A stretch of 36,727 nt of DNA from Corallococcus praedator (GTDB lineage Bacteria; Myxococcota; Myxococcia; Myxococcales; Myxococcaceae): NCBI RefSeq assembly GCF_003612125.1, contig NZ_RAWI01000048.1:1-36727 (forward strand), written 5' to 3'. Positions 1-8,465 of this stretch are shown one piece after another (position 1 is the first letter of the stretch; each line of letters opens with the position of its first letter). The notes beneath the pieces are model-generated. The model was not told where the DNA came from. It saw only the letters and a program-made list of their open reading frames with translations, and made no database searches. The position numbers were made by a program, and so were the translations under genes.

Positions 1-1
1 C

Positions 2-64
2 CTCCCCATGGCGCACGTCCTCCCCGTCGAGCCGGCCCCGGTGTTCCTGCGCTGGAATCGTCAT
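2..64 (-). CDS. possible 5' end of a divergent gene, cut by the window edge
   Basis: An ATG on the minus strand at 64-62 opens a frame that stays open to the window edge (21 codons beginning MTIPAQEHRG). It would be divergent from the methyltransferase gene. No clear Shine-Dalgarno precedes it and no family can be recognised from so few residues, so it may be chance in GC-rich DNA. Confidence 0.2.
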   Translation of the reverse strand, partial: MTIPAQEHRGRLDGEDVRHGE

Positions 65-119
65 GCTAGGCAGCCATCCTTCCGCACCCGCCCCCTTCCA
101 GGCCAGGAACCCGCGCCCC

Positions 120-965
120 ATGTCCGACCCATCGAACCCGCGCGACGGCGACTTCGAACTCGTCACCCTGCGCAACGGCCACCGCGCCGTGCGCCACCTG
201 GGACACGGCGAGGTCATGCACCCCGCCGTGGGCCCCTGGCAGGAGGCCCTGGGCCTCTACGTGGATCAACCCCGCCTCGCGGACCGCCTGCGCCAGCCCG
301 GCCCTCCGCTCGTCATCCTCGACGTGGGCCTGGGCGCCGCCACCAACGCCGTCGCCGCGCTCACCCGTGCCCGCGAGCTGGGCGCCGAGCGCGCAAGAGA
401 GCTGCACGTCGTCAGCCTGGAAGTGGACCAGGCCCCGCTGCGCCTCGCCCTCGCGGACGCCGAGGGCTTCCCGTTCCTCCAGCCCTTCCGCGCCGCCGCC
501 GAAAGCCTCATGCGCGACGGCACCTGGGAAGAGCCCGGCCTCCGGTGGACCCTGAAACTGGGCGACGCCGTGCCCTTCCTGGACGGTGAGCTGCCCCTGG
601 CCGACCTCGTCTTCTTCGACCCGTTCTCCCCCGCATCCAACCCGGACATGTGGACCGAGTCCGTGCTGGCCCGGGTGCGCCGGCACTGCCGCGAGGACGG
701 GGAGGGGGCGCTGCTGATGACCTACAGCGCGGCCACGCCCACCCGCGTCACGTTGCTGCTCGCCGGGTTCTTCGTGGGCGCCGGCGCTTCCACCGGCACC
801 AAGGGGGAGACCACCGTGGCCTCGACCCGCTACGAATCCCTGACTTCCCCGTTGGGGACCCGGTGGCGCGAACGCTGGGAGCGCTCGTCCTCGCGGGCCC
901 CGCACGGGGCCGAACTCACGCCTGAGGTCGAGCGTCGCCTGCGGACCCATCCTCAGTGGCGCTGA
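120..965 (+). CDS. MnmC-like SAM-dependent methyltransferase domain protein
   Basis: A 281-residue stand-alone methyltransferase resembling the N-terminal methyltransferase domain of MnmC, which in Enterobacteria finishes mnm5U synthesis at tRNA wobble U34. An SAM-binding strand and loop, LDVGLGAATN, lies near residue 80. The family signature, an FFDPFSP...NPDMWT block, lies near residues 180-195. The FAD oxidase half of bifunctional MnmC is absent, as in many non-enterobacterial homologues. I chose the ATG at 120 because the protein is coherent from MSDPSN onward; an in-frame ATG at 63 would add 19 low-complexity residues. Neither start has a strong ribosome binding site. The 3' end overlaps the convergent gene by 50 bp. 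Substrate identity is inferred from the family only. Confidence 0.75.
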   Translation: MSDPSNPRDGDFELVTLRNGHRAVRHLGHGEVMHPAVGPWQEALGLYVDQPRLADRLRQPGPPLVILDVGLGAATNAVAALTRARELGAERARELHVVSLEVDQAPLRLALADAEGFPFLQPFRAAAESLMRDGTWEEPGLRWTLKLGDAVPFLDGELPLADLVFFDPFSPASNPDMWTESVLARVRRHCREDGEGALLMTYSAATPTRVTLLLAGFFVGAGASTGTKGETTVASTRYESLTSPLGTRWRERWERSSSRAPHGAELTPEVERRLRTHPQWR

Positions 966-1533
966 GCGCCCCCTCGGACGGCGCTTCACTCCAGCGCAGG
1001 TGGAACGTGGCCGCCGTGCCGTCGAACTCCTCCGGCAGCGCCACCACCCGCCAGCCGCCGCACAGCGCCACCGCGCGCGCCAAGAGCCCCGCCGCGAACG
1101 TCGGCTGATCCGCCAGCACGTCGTTCATCCACAGCTCCAGCGACGTCGCGCTGCGCTCCACGATTTTGATTTCACTGAAGTTGTTGCCGGCGCGAAAGCC
1201 GAGGTCCGCGCGCAGCAGCATCCGGCGGGGGCCGGCGAGCTTACCCACGCCCAAGAGGGCCCGGCCAAAGAAGGTGCCGAAATAGGCATCCATGAAGCGC
1301 TCGCCCAGCGAGTAGTACGCCGCTTCCGCGGGCACGCCGCCATAGACGTGGCCGGCCGCGATGCGCAGGAACTCCCGCCACTGCTCCAGGGTGTAGGTGC
1401 GCTCCAGCTTCGCGTCGAGGTCCAGCCCCGCCCGCTTCAGGTGCTCGACGCACGCGGGCGTCAGGCGGTTCTCCAGCGCTCGGACGAACAGCGCGTCGAC
1501 GGTCTGGGCGAAGACAAGCTTCTCTGGATTCAT
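916..1533 (-). CDS. TIGR02265 (DUF2378) family protein
   Basis: A 205-residue member of the myxobacterial paralogous family TIGR02265/DUF2378, whose function is unknown. Recognisable features are the N-terminal MNPEKLVFAQTVDALF, the central YYSLGERFMDAYFGT stretch with following GRALLG, and the C-terminal beta-rich half ending in a short charged tail. The length is typical of the family. The ATG at 1533 lacks a Shine-Dalgarno but has TAGGGT seven bases upstream, which may be a -10 element of a leaderless transcript. The gene is convergent with the methyltransferase and its last 50 bp lie inside that gene's 3' end. Confidence 0.8.
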   Translation of the reverse strand: MNPEKLVFAQTVDALFVRALENRLTPACVEHLKRAGLDLDAKLERTYTLEQWREFLRIAAGHVYGGVPAEAAYYSLGERFMDAYFGTFFGRALLGVGKLAGPRRMLLRADLGFRAGNNFSEIKIVERSATSLELWMNDVLADQPTFAAGLLARAVALCGGWRVVALPEEFDGTAATFHLRWSEAPSEGALSATEDGSAGDARPQA

Positions 1534-1540
1534 GGGTCGC

Positions 1541-1546
1541 ACCCTA
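1541..1546 (-). promoter_or_regulatory. possible -10 element of a leaderless transcript
   Basis: TAGGGT on the minus strand, then seven bases, then the ATG of the TIGR02265 gene. It fits the TANNNT -10 form known from leaderless genes in other GC-rich bacteria. No convincing -35 element is visible. Confidence 0.3.
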
Positions 1547-1612
1547 CACGATGCCCCCCATGCGATGCTCCCCCACCTGTGCACTTGCGTTCAGTATCGC
1601 CGCCCCCGAGTG

Positions 1613-2623
1613 TCAGGAACCCGGCGTGCGCCGCACGCGTCGTGAACTCCGGGTGTTTCGTGACCCCGGATGCATCACCCCCACGGCGCGCGCGACGAGT
1701 CCGCGCAGCCACTGGTGGGCCGGGTCACCGTCGAACCGTTCGTGCCAGACCTGGATCATGTCGAAGGAGGGCACGGGCAGGGGCGGGGGAAACACCTGGA
1801 GTGGATACGCTCCACTGAACGCAGCGATGAGGCGGCGTGGCGCGGTGAGGACGTGGTCGGAGCGCGTCACCACCAGCGGGGCGATGAGGAAGTAGGGCAC
1901 GCGCAGGGCGATGCGGCGCGGGGGCAGCCCCCGCTGGACGAGGACCCGGTCCACCGCGCCCACGCCGTCGCCGCGCGGGCTGATGAGGACGTGGGACAGC
2001 TTCAGGTACGTGTCCAGGTCCAGCGTCTTGCGCACCAGCGGGTGCCCCTTGCGCACCACGCAGACGAAGTCCTCGGTGAAGAGCTTCTGCTGGCGCAGGC
2101 CGGGCCCGGACTCCACCGGTGGCGTGACGACGACCAGGTCCACCTCGCCACTCTCCAGGAGCGTCGGGTAGGTGGTGCTCTCCACGTGCTGCACCGACAG
2201 GTCCACGCCGGGCGCCTCGCGGCCGAGCAGCTCCAGCGCGGAGGGCAGCAGCGCCGAACCGAAGTAGTCGCGCGTGGCCACGGTGAAGCGGCGTGACGCG
2301 GTGGCGGGCTCGAAGGCGGGCTCGTTGCGCAGCGCGCGCTGGAGCTCCACCAGCCCCCGTCGGAGTGGCGCGGCGAGCTGCTCCGCGCGCGGCGTCAGCA
2401 CCATGCCGCCCCGGCCCCGGATGAGGAGCGCGTCGTCCAGCAGCTCCCGCAGCTGGCCCAGCGCATGGCTCATCGCGGACTGGGTGAGGCCCACGCGCGC
2501 GGCGGCGCGGGTGACGTGCGCCTCCTTCAGCAGCGCGTCCAGCGCCACCAGCAGGTTGAGGTTGATGCCCGCGAGGTCCACCTCGTCGGCAGCCCACTTC
2601 CGGGTTTCATGAATGCGGCGCAT
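1613..2623 (-). CDS. LysR-family transcriptional regulator
   Basis: A full-length LysR regulator of about 336 residues. The winged helix-turn-helix covers roughly residues 18-75 (NLNLLVALDALLKEAHVTRA, then the recognition helix in GLTQSAMSHALGQLRELL). A substrate-binding domain follows from about residue 100 to the end. The form is close to the NodD/SyrM-like subgroup that begins DLAGINLNLL. The start is uncertain: ATG at 2623 is given, an in-frame ATG lies at 2635, and a GTG lies closer to the HTH. It is divergent from the NmrA-like gene with about 80 bp between them and a perfect inverted repeat in that gap. This is the usual arrangement when a LysR protein controls its neighbour and itself; the regulatory link is inferred. 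Confidence 0.88.
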   Translation of the reverse strand: MRRIHETRKWAADEVDLAGINLNLLVALDALLKEAHVTRAAARVGLTQSAMSHALGQLRELLDDALLIRGRGGMVLTPRAEQLAAPLRRGLVELQRALRNEPAFEPATASRRFTVATRDYFGSALLPSALELLGREAPGVDLSVQHVESTTYPTLLESGEVDLVVVTPPVESGPGLRQQKLFTEDFVCVVRKGHPLVRKTLDLDTYLKLSHVLISPRGDGVGAVDRVLVQRGLPPRRIALRVPYFLIAPLVVTRSDHVLTAPRRLIAAFSGAYPLQVFPPPLPVPSFDMIQVWHERFDGDPAHQWLRGLVARAVGVMHPGSRNTRSSRRVRRTPGS

Positions 2624-2637
2624 GTGGCAATGCATAC

Positions 2638-2654
2638 CATGAGGTGGCCTCATG
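2638..2654. promoter_or_regulatory. candidate LysR operator (inverted repeat)
   Basis: Arms CATGAGG and CCTCATG form a perfect 7-bp inverted repeat around TGG, in the divergent gap between lysR and the NmrA-like gene. The core fits the T-N11-A LysR consensus (T2640, A2652, with ATGAG/CTCAT arms). Confidence 0.5.
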
Positions 2655-2693
2655 ACTGGCGCCGGGGCACTGTTGGGCCATCTCGCTGTCGCT

Positions 2694-2698
2694 GGAGG
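2694..2698 (+). promoter_or_regulatory. ribosome binding site of the NmrA-like gene
   Basis: GGAGG six bases before the ATG at 2705. It fixes that start against the longer open frame, which runs back through the lysR 5' end. Confidence 0.7.
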
Positions 2699-2704
2699 CA
2701 GTCC

Positions 2705-3598
2705 ATGTCCATCGTCATCAACACCCCGAATGGCAACATCGGTCGTCCCCTCGTCGAGAAGCTCCTGAAGGCCGGCCGTCAGGTGACCCTCATCAGCCGC
2801 AACCCGGAGAAGGTGGCGGACCTGGTGAAGCAGGGCGCGAAGCTGGTGCAGGGCTCCATCGACGAGAAGGCCACGCTGGACGCGGCCCTCCAGGGCGCGG
2901 AGGCGCTGTTCTGGCTGTCGCCGCCGCTGGCCCGTCCGGACTTCATCACCTGGGCGCAGGACGCGGGCAAGCAGGCCGCGGCGCTGGTGAAGGCGCACGG
3001 CGTGAAGCGCGTGGTGGTGCTCTCCAGCGTGGGCGCGCAGACCGGCCCCGGCACCGGCCCGGTGTCCGTGCTCAAGCCGGTGGAGGAGGCCTTCAAGGCC
3101 GCGGCCCCCCACGTCACCAGCCTGCGCGCGGGCTTCTTCATGGAGAACCTGCTGCGGGACGTGCAGGGCATCGCGCACGCGGGCGCCCTCTACACCGCCA
3201 CGCCGCCGGACAAGGCCTTCCCGATGGTGGCCGTGGCGGACATCGCCAGCAAGGCGGCCGAGGTCCTGCTCGACGCGTCGTGGACGGGCCACCGGAACCT
3301 GGGCGTCCACGGCCCCAAGGACCTCACCTATGCGGAGGTGGCCACCATCCTCACGCAGTCGCTGGGCCGGCCCGTGAAGCATGTGCAGGTGCGGGTCGCG
3401 GACCTGCACAGCGGGATGACGAACGCGGGCGTGCCGACGTGGATGGCGGACGCGTTCGCGGAGATGTACCAGGCCCTCGTGGACGGGCGCATGGACCCGG
3501 CCGAGCCCCGCTCCAAGGACACCACCACGCCCACCACGCTGGCGCAGTTCGCGAGCACGGTGCTCAAGCCGGTGGTGGAGCAGGCGCGCCCGTCGTAG
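2705..3598 (+). CDS. NmrA-like NAD(P)-binding (atypical SDR) protein
   Basis: A 297-residue atypical short-chain dehydrogenase of the NmrA/NAD(P)H-binding group, which includes NADPH-sensing regulators and quinone/azo reductase-like enzymes. The N-terminal nucleotide-binding loop reads NTPNGNIGRPLVEKLL, a variant of the GxxGxxG motif. The second strand ends LISRNPEKV, where an arginine suits NADP. VVVLSSVGAQTG near residues 100-112 replaces the classical YxxxK active site, which is usual for this subgroup. C-terminal segments match the ligand-pocket half. It starts after a good ribosome binding site and is divergent from lysR, so it is the likely regulatory target. The substrate is unknown. 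Confidence 0.82.
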   Translation: MSIVINTPNGNIGRPLVEKLLKAGRQVTLISRNPEKVADLVKQGAKLVQGSIDEKATLDAALQGAEALFWLSPPLARPDFITWAQDAGKQAAALVKAHGVKRVVVLSSVGAQTGPGTGPVSVLKPVEEAFKAAAPHVTSLRAGFFMENLLRDVQGIAHAGALYTATPPDKAFPMVAVADIASKAAEVLLDASWTGHRNLGVHGPKDLTYAEVATILTQSLGRPVKHVQVRVADLHSGMTNAGVPTWMADAFAEMYQALVDGRMDPAEPRSKDTTTPTTLAQFASTVLKPVVEQARPS

Positions 3599-3678
3599 GC
3601 GAGGACGGGCACGGGGCACGCCCGGGCACGGCGTGACTGGGTGCGACCTGACCGGTCCTGTCTGGGATGCGGGGCAGT

Positions 3679-3698
3679 GGATCCAATGGGTTGGATCC
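3679..3698. terminator. hairpin downstream of the NmrA-like gene
   Basis: Arms GGATCCAA and TTGGATCC form a perfect 8-bp stem with a TGGG loop, 80 bases after the stop codon. There is no T tract, so it could be an operator instead. Confidence 0.35.
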
Positions 3699-3726
3699 TG
3701 GCCCGGCGCTTGCGAGAGGCGCGGGT

Positions 3727-3754
3727 CGTGAGCCGCCTTTGGTGGCGGCTCGCG
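3727..3754 (+). terminator. GC-rich hairpin, probable terminator
   Basis: Arms CGTGAGCCGCC and GGCGGCTCGCG form an 11-bp stem with one T-G wobble and a TTTGGT loop. A 12-bp direct repeat flanks it. There is no T tract after it. Confidence 0.4.
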
Positions 3755-3881
3755 GGCCCGGCGCTTCGCGGCATGGACGGCTCCCGCTGGACGGGGGGGC
3801 CGCCAGGGCCGGGCCGTGGCGCTCAACACCATCCCATCCGGCATCGGCCTGGCCGACGCTGGACCGACAGGCGTGCTCGAC

Positions 3882-6800
3882 ATGAGAAGACCGGTGGCCG
3901 TAGGGCTGTGCCTCCTGCTGGGGCTGACGGCGTGCGACAGCGCGGCGCCTCCCGCGCGAGAGGGGGCGGGAGTCACTTCGGAATCACGGCTCGGTGGGAA
4001 CCCGGGGGAGGTGGCGGCCCGGAGCGCGGCGGTGCTCGCGTGGCGGGAGGCGCCTTCGGAGGCCCGGGCCCGCGCGCTGGCGCATGCGTACTTCCCGGAG
4101 TGGACGCCGACGGCCGGCGGTGATGATTCGCTGCCGAAAGGGGTGGATGCGGCGCTGAGCGTGCGCGTCCCCGGGACGGCGACGGGCACGCTGGAGGTGA
4201 GCACCCGGGGAATGACGTTCCGGGTGCGGCGCCATGCGGCACAAGGGCAGGGCGCGCAGGCGAAGGTGCTCGGAGACGCACGGCACTTCTGGGCACCCGT
4301 GGGCGCGCGGACGGTGGATGGCGCGGGCCGGTGGGTGACGTCCCGCGTGGAGGAGTACGACGTGGCGCCGGAAGGGGCCTCCGAGCACCGCGTGCGCTAC
4401 ACGGTGGAGGTGCCCGAGGGCATCGTCGCGGTGCGCGACCTGGGCGAGTACCTGGAGTTCGTGGACGCGCACGACGTTCCCCGACTGCGCATGCATTCGT
4501 TGGTGGCGCGGGACGCGGAGGGCCTGAGCCGCGACGGTGAGGTCCGGCTGCACGGCGCGGTGCGGGCGCCGGGGACGGGACCCGCGAGATACGGCCTGTC
4601 GGGCCGCAGCCTGGACGTGGCCATGGTCGTGGATCTGCGCGGGATGCAGGGGCCCGTGGTGGTGGATCCGGGGTGGTCGTCCACTGGCTCCATGGCCCTG
4701 GCCCATCGGTACCACACCGCGACGCTGCTGCCGTCGGGGAAGGTGCTGGTGGCGGGCGGCCTGGTGCCTACGGCGGGATACACCCGCGTCGCGGAGCTGT
4801 TTGATCCGCTGACAGGGACCTGGAAGGGCGTCGCGCCCATGGCGGAGGCACGTGCTCAGCACACCGCGACGTTGCTCGGCTCGGGGCGACTTCTCATCGT
4901 GGGTGGAACTCGTTCAGGTTCGGTGCTGTCCACGGCGGAGCTGTTCGACCCGGAGACCGAGACGTGGAGTCCTGCGGATGTCCTGACCACCGCACGCGTG
5001 CTCCACACCGCGACCCTGCTGCGTGACGGTCGGGTCCTGGTCACCGGAGGCCAGGGCCTCGCGAGCGAACCTCTCGTCTCCTCGGAGGTGTTCGATCCCG
5101 CGACCGGAAGCTGGAGTCCCGCGGGAGCAATGTCCGCGGCTCGGGTGGAGGCGACCGCGACGTTGCTGCCGTCAGGGAAGGTCCTGGTCGCGGGCGGGAG
5201 CGTCAGCACCGCGGTGACCGAGCTGTTCGATCCCGCGACGAGGCAATGGACTGAGACAGGCGCGATGGTGAGCTCTCGACAGGCGCACTCCGCGACGCTT
5301 CTTCCGGATGGGAGGGTCCTGGTCGCGGGAGGCACCTCGTCGGGCGGGTACAGCCAGTCGATCGCCACGACAGAGCTCTATGATCCCATCACGGGACGCT
5401 GGAAGGCCACGGGGGGCATGGCCGTGGCCCACAAGTGGCACTCGGCTTCGCTGCTCCCGGATGGAACCGTGCTGGTGACGGGCGGAGCCTCTGGTGCGTC
5501 CAGCGGCTGGGCTCTTGGTACGGCCGTTGCCGAACTCTATCTGCCCTCCACTGGAACCTGGCAGTCCGCCGGAACGCTCCAGACCGCCCGCGGCAATCAC
5601 ACGGCGACCCTGCTGCCCTCGGGGCGGGTGTTGATCGCGGGTGGATATGTCCTGACAACCAACACGGCTGAAGCCAACTACGTGAACAGCCCGGAGGTGG
5701 TGGAGTTCTCAGGACGGTGGACCCCTGAGGTTCCGGCAAATACGCCGCGCGTCGATCACACCACCACGCTGCTGCCCACCGGACAACTCCTCGTCACAGG
5801 CGGTCGGAACACCACGGGAACCCTCGCGACCGCGGAACTTCATGACCGCGCGGGTGGGCACGGGCCTGGCACCAGCTTCATGCTCTTGCCTCGTGCTCGG
5901 CACACGGCCACGTTGCTGGCCTCGGGTCGGGTGCTCGTCACGGGAGGAACGGATGGCAATGCACCCGTGGCGGAAGCGGAGCTGTACGATCCCGCGCCTG
6001 GTCAGTGGTTGCCCGCGGGACGGATGTCCGTGGAGCGCGTCGGGCATACCGCGACCCTGCTGCCCTCCGGCAGGGTGCTGGTGACGGGTGGCTCAAGCTT
6101 CTACGGCGTCCAGTCCAGCGTGGAGGTCTTCGATCCTCGCAGCATGATGTGGATCGCGGCGACCCCCATGGCTTCACCGCGCGTCTCGCACGTCGCCACG
6201 CTGCTGCCTTCCGGCAAGGTGCTGGTGACGGGCGGCAACAACGGCAACACACCGCTCAACACCGCGCAGGTCTATGACCCGAACACGGACACATGGGGCG
6301 CGCTGCTGACCATGACCTCCACCCGGGAGGAACACACCGCGACAGTTCTCTCCTCCGGCAAGGTGCTGCTCGTGGGCGGACTCACCACGGGCGGAATGGC
6401 GACCTCCGAAGTGGAGCAGTACGACCCGGTGGTGAACACCTGGGCCCGGCTGACCCGACTCGGTGTTCCCCGCGCGGGCCATACCGCGACGCTGCTTGCC
6501 TCAGGGGATGTCGTCATCACCGGAGGGCAAAGCGGGGCGGACAGCTACTACAACAGTGTCGAGCGCTTCGAGGCTTCAACGGCCACCTGGGCCTATCTGG
6601 CCCCCATGGTGGCCGCGCGCACCGGCCACACCGCCACGCTGATGCCCACGGGTGAAGTCCTGGTGTCGGGCGGACGCAGCAGCACGGTTCAAGCCGCCGT
6701 CGAGTCCTTCGACCCCGTGTCCGCGCTCGCCTCCGCGCGGCCCACGCTGGACACGCCGCGCATCCTGTCGCCCGGTGCTTCGTTCATCGCCACGGGCACC

Positions 6801-8291
6801 CGCCTGCGAGGCGTCTCGGATGGCGGCAGCGGGGGCTACCATTCCTCGTCCAGCGAAGCGCCCCTGGTCCGGCTGGTGAACGTGGAGAGCGGCGCCATCT
6901 CCTGGGTGAAGAACGTCACCGCGTGGCAGGACGGCAAGCAGTTCTCCGCCCGGGCTCCCACCGTCGCGGCCGGACAGTACCTGCTGCTCGTCACCGTCCA
7001 GGGCATCACCGGAGGCCGCATGGTGCGCGTCACGGAGGACAACGCCGTCCCCATCGCGCTCAACACCACCGTCTCCACGCCGAAGAACACGCCCGTCGCC
7101 GTCACCCTGTCCGGGACGGACGCGGACTCGGACTCACTGGCGTATTCCATCGCCCAGAACCCCCAGCATGGGACTGTCTCCGGCGCGGGCGCGTTCCTCG
7201 TCTACACGCCCGCCACCGGCTACAGCGGCCTGGACACGTTCAGCTTCCGCGTGAACGACGGCGTCGCGGACTCCAGCGCGGGCACCGTCACCCTCCGGGT
7301 GAACAACGCCATCCCCGTGGCACTGGCGGTCTCCGTCACGACCTCCAAGGCGAAGCCGGTGCAGGTGACGCTCGCCGGGCTGGACGGAGATCAGGATCCG
7401 CTCACGTTCCGCCTCATCACCCAGCCCCTGCGCGGCACGCTGTCCGGCAGCGCGCCGCACCTGACGTACACGCCCAACGCGGGATACGTCGGCACGGACT
7501 CCTTCACCTACCGCGCGAGCGATGGCTCCACGGAGTCCTGGCCCGTCCCGGTCACCCTGAGCACCGTGAACCTGACGCCCGTCGCCCGGAGCGCCACGCT
7601 GACCACGGTGGTGGGGCAGGGCGTGCCCTTCACGTTGGAGGCCACCGACGCGGACGGAGACGCGCTGACGTACGCCGTGGTGCAGGCGCCCCAGCACGGC
7701 ACGCTGTCCGGCACCGCGCCCCACCTCATCTACACGCCGCAGTGGGGCTACGAAGGCCCGGACACCTTCAGCTTCCGCGCGAATGACGGCACGACGAACT
7801 CCAACCTCGCCACCGTCACCACCACCGTCGCGGCGCAGGTGCCCCATGCGCCCTCCGTCCCCATGCTCCGCACGCCGGGCGACAACACCGTGCTGGGCAC
7901 GGGCGACGTCACCTTCACCTGGGACGCGTCCACGGATCCGGAAGGGGATGCCCTCACCTACCGCCTGGAGCTGAGCCGCGACGGGGCCGTGCTCGCTTCG
8001 CTCAACGCCGCCGGCACGTCCCTCACGCTGCCGGGTTCGCTGTCGCCGGGCACGTACACGTGGCGCGTGGAGGCGGTGGACTCACAGGGGCACCGTGGCG
8101 GCTTCTCCGCGCCTGCGTCGTTCACCGTGTCCACCATGGCCTTGTGGCGCACCTCGGGCGGCCAGGGCCTCCAGGAAGACGATGCGTCAGGCGGCCTTGC
8201 CTGCTCCTCGGGTGGCAGCTCCGGCTGGGCGCCGTGGCTGGGCACGCTCGTCCTGCTCGCGCTGACCTTCCGGCGCCGCCTCGCCCGCTGA
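3882..8291 (+). CDS. Kelch-repeat and cadherin-like repeat lipoprotein with a MYXO-CTERM-like tail
   Basis: A 1469-residue exported protein. A lipoprotein signal (MRRPVAVGLCLLLGLTAC, lipobox LTAC, Cys18) fixes the ATG at 3882 rather than 3816. Residues 20-270 are an unrecognised domain. From about 275 to 915 I count 14 Kelch-type repeats of the form HTATLLPSGKVLVAGG followed by a variable Y/FDP...W segment, enough for two beta-propellers. Residues 1056-1316 hold three cadherin/Big-like repeats (YTPxxGYxGxDxFxF), and about 1321-1417 a fibronectin-III-like domain. The tail has CSSGG, a hydrophobic segment and RRRLAR, like the MYXO-CTERM sorting signal. Likely a surface adhesion or scaffold protein. 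Having both a lipobox and a C-terminal anchor is odd. Confidence 0.85.
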   Translation: MRRPVAVGLCLLLGLTACDSAAPPAREGAGVTSESRLGGNPGEVAARSAAVLAWREAPSEARARALAHAYFPEWTPTAGGDDSLPKGVDAALSVRVPGTATGTLEVSTRGMTFRVRRHAAQGQGAQAKVLGDARHFWAPVGARTVDGAGRWVTSRVEEYDVAPEGASEHRVRYTVEVPEGIVAVRDLGEYLEFVDAHDVPRLRMHSLVARDAEGLSRDGEVRLHGAVRAPGTGPARYGLSGRSLDVAMVVDLRGMQGPVVVDPGWSSTGSMALAHRYHTATLLPSGKVLVAGGLVPTAGYTRVAELFDPLTGTWKGVAPMAEARAQHTATLLGSGRLLIVGGTRSGSVLSTAELFDPETETWSPADVLTTARVLHTATLLRDGRVLVTGGQGLASEPLVSSEVFDPATGSWSPAGAMSAARVEATATLLPSGKVLVAGGSVSTAVTELFDPATRQWTETGAMVSSRQAHSATLLPDGRVLVAGGTSSGGYSQSIATTELYDPITGRWKATGGMAVAHKWHSASLLPDGTVLVTGGASGASSGWALGTAVAELYLPSTGTWQSAGTLQTARGNHTATLLPSGRVLIAGGYVLTTNTAEANYVNSPEVVEFSGRWTPEVPANTPRVDHTTTLLPTGQLLVTGGRNTTGTLATAELHDRAGGHGPGTSFMLLPRARHTATLLASGRVLVTGGTDGNAPVAEAELYDPAPGQWLPAGRMSVERVGHTATLLPSGRVLVTGGSSFYGVQSSVEVFDPRSMMWIAATPMASPRVSHVATLLPSGKVLVTGGNNGNTPLNTAQVYDPNTDTWGALLTMTSTREEHTATVLSSGKVLLVGGLTTGGMATSEVEQYDPVVNTWARLTRLGVPRAGHTATLLASGDVVITGGQSGADSYYNSVERFEASTATWAYLAPMVAARTGHTATLMPTGEVLVSGGRSSTVQAAVESFDPVSALASARPTLDTPRILSPGASFIATGTRLRGVSDGGSGGYHSSSSEAPLVRLVNVESGAISWVKNVTAWQDGKQFSARAPTVAAGQYLLLVTVQGITGGRMVRVTEDNAVPIALNTTVSTPKNTPVAVTLSGTDADSDSLAYSIAQNPQHGTVSGAGAFLVYTPATGYSGLDTFSFRVNDGVADSSAGTVTLRVNNAIPVALAVSVTTSKAKPVQVTLAGLDGDQDPLTFRLITQPLRGTLSGSAPHLTYTPNAGYVGTDSFTYRASDGSTESWPVPVTLSTVNLTPVARSATLTTVVGQGVPFTLEATDADGDALTYAVVQAPQHGTLSGTAPHLIYTPQWGYEGPDTFSFRANDGTTNSNLATVTTTVAAQVPHAPSVPMLRTPGDNTVLGTGDVTFTWDASTDPEGDALTYRLELSRDGAVLASLNAAGTSLTLPGSLSPGTYTWRVEAVDSQGHRGGFSAPASFTVSTMALWRTSGGQGLQEDDASGGLACSSGGSSGWAPWLGTLVLLALTFRRRLAR

Positions 8292-8465
8292 CGAAGCGCG
8301 GTCCACCGGACGTCTCCTGCGTGGGACGCCCGGTCGTCCGCCTGCTTCCAATACAGAACGAGGGGCCGTCCGCCGCGACGGTCTCCTCCCTCCATCTGGT
8401 GCACGATGGGGTCCGACCGGAAATTGAGCCGGAGCACGGCCACCCCACCGGAAGAAGAGCGCACC

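Larger units (their letters stand above)
3599..3881. other. 283-bp intergenic gap with hairpins and a 12-bp direct repeat
   Basis: No credible gene is present on either strand. It contains two hairpins (3679-3698 and 3727-3754) and the direct repeat GGCCCGGCGCTT at 3700-3711 and 3755-3766, which flanks the second hairpin. The promoter of the Kelch gene should lie here, but I see no clear -35/-10 pair. Confidence 0.6.

Noticed and set aside
2624-4204. Upstream extension of the LysR frame through the NmrA-like gene and into the Kelch gene
   Set aside because: The segment is antisense to well-supported genes and has no LysR-family match; the HTH begins just after 2623.
4707-6680. Kelch repeat region as a DNA-level tandem repeat or CRISPR-like array
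   Set aside because: The periodicity comes from protein repeats of about 140-150 bp with diverged DNA; there are no short identical repeats with unique spacers.
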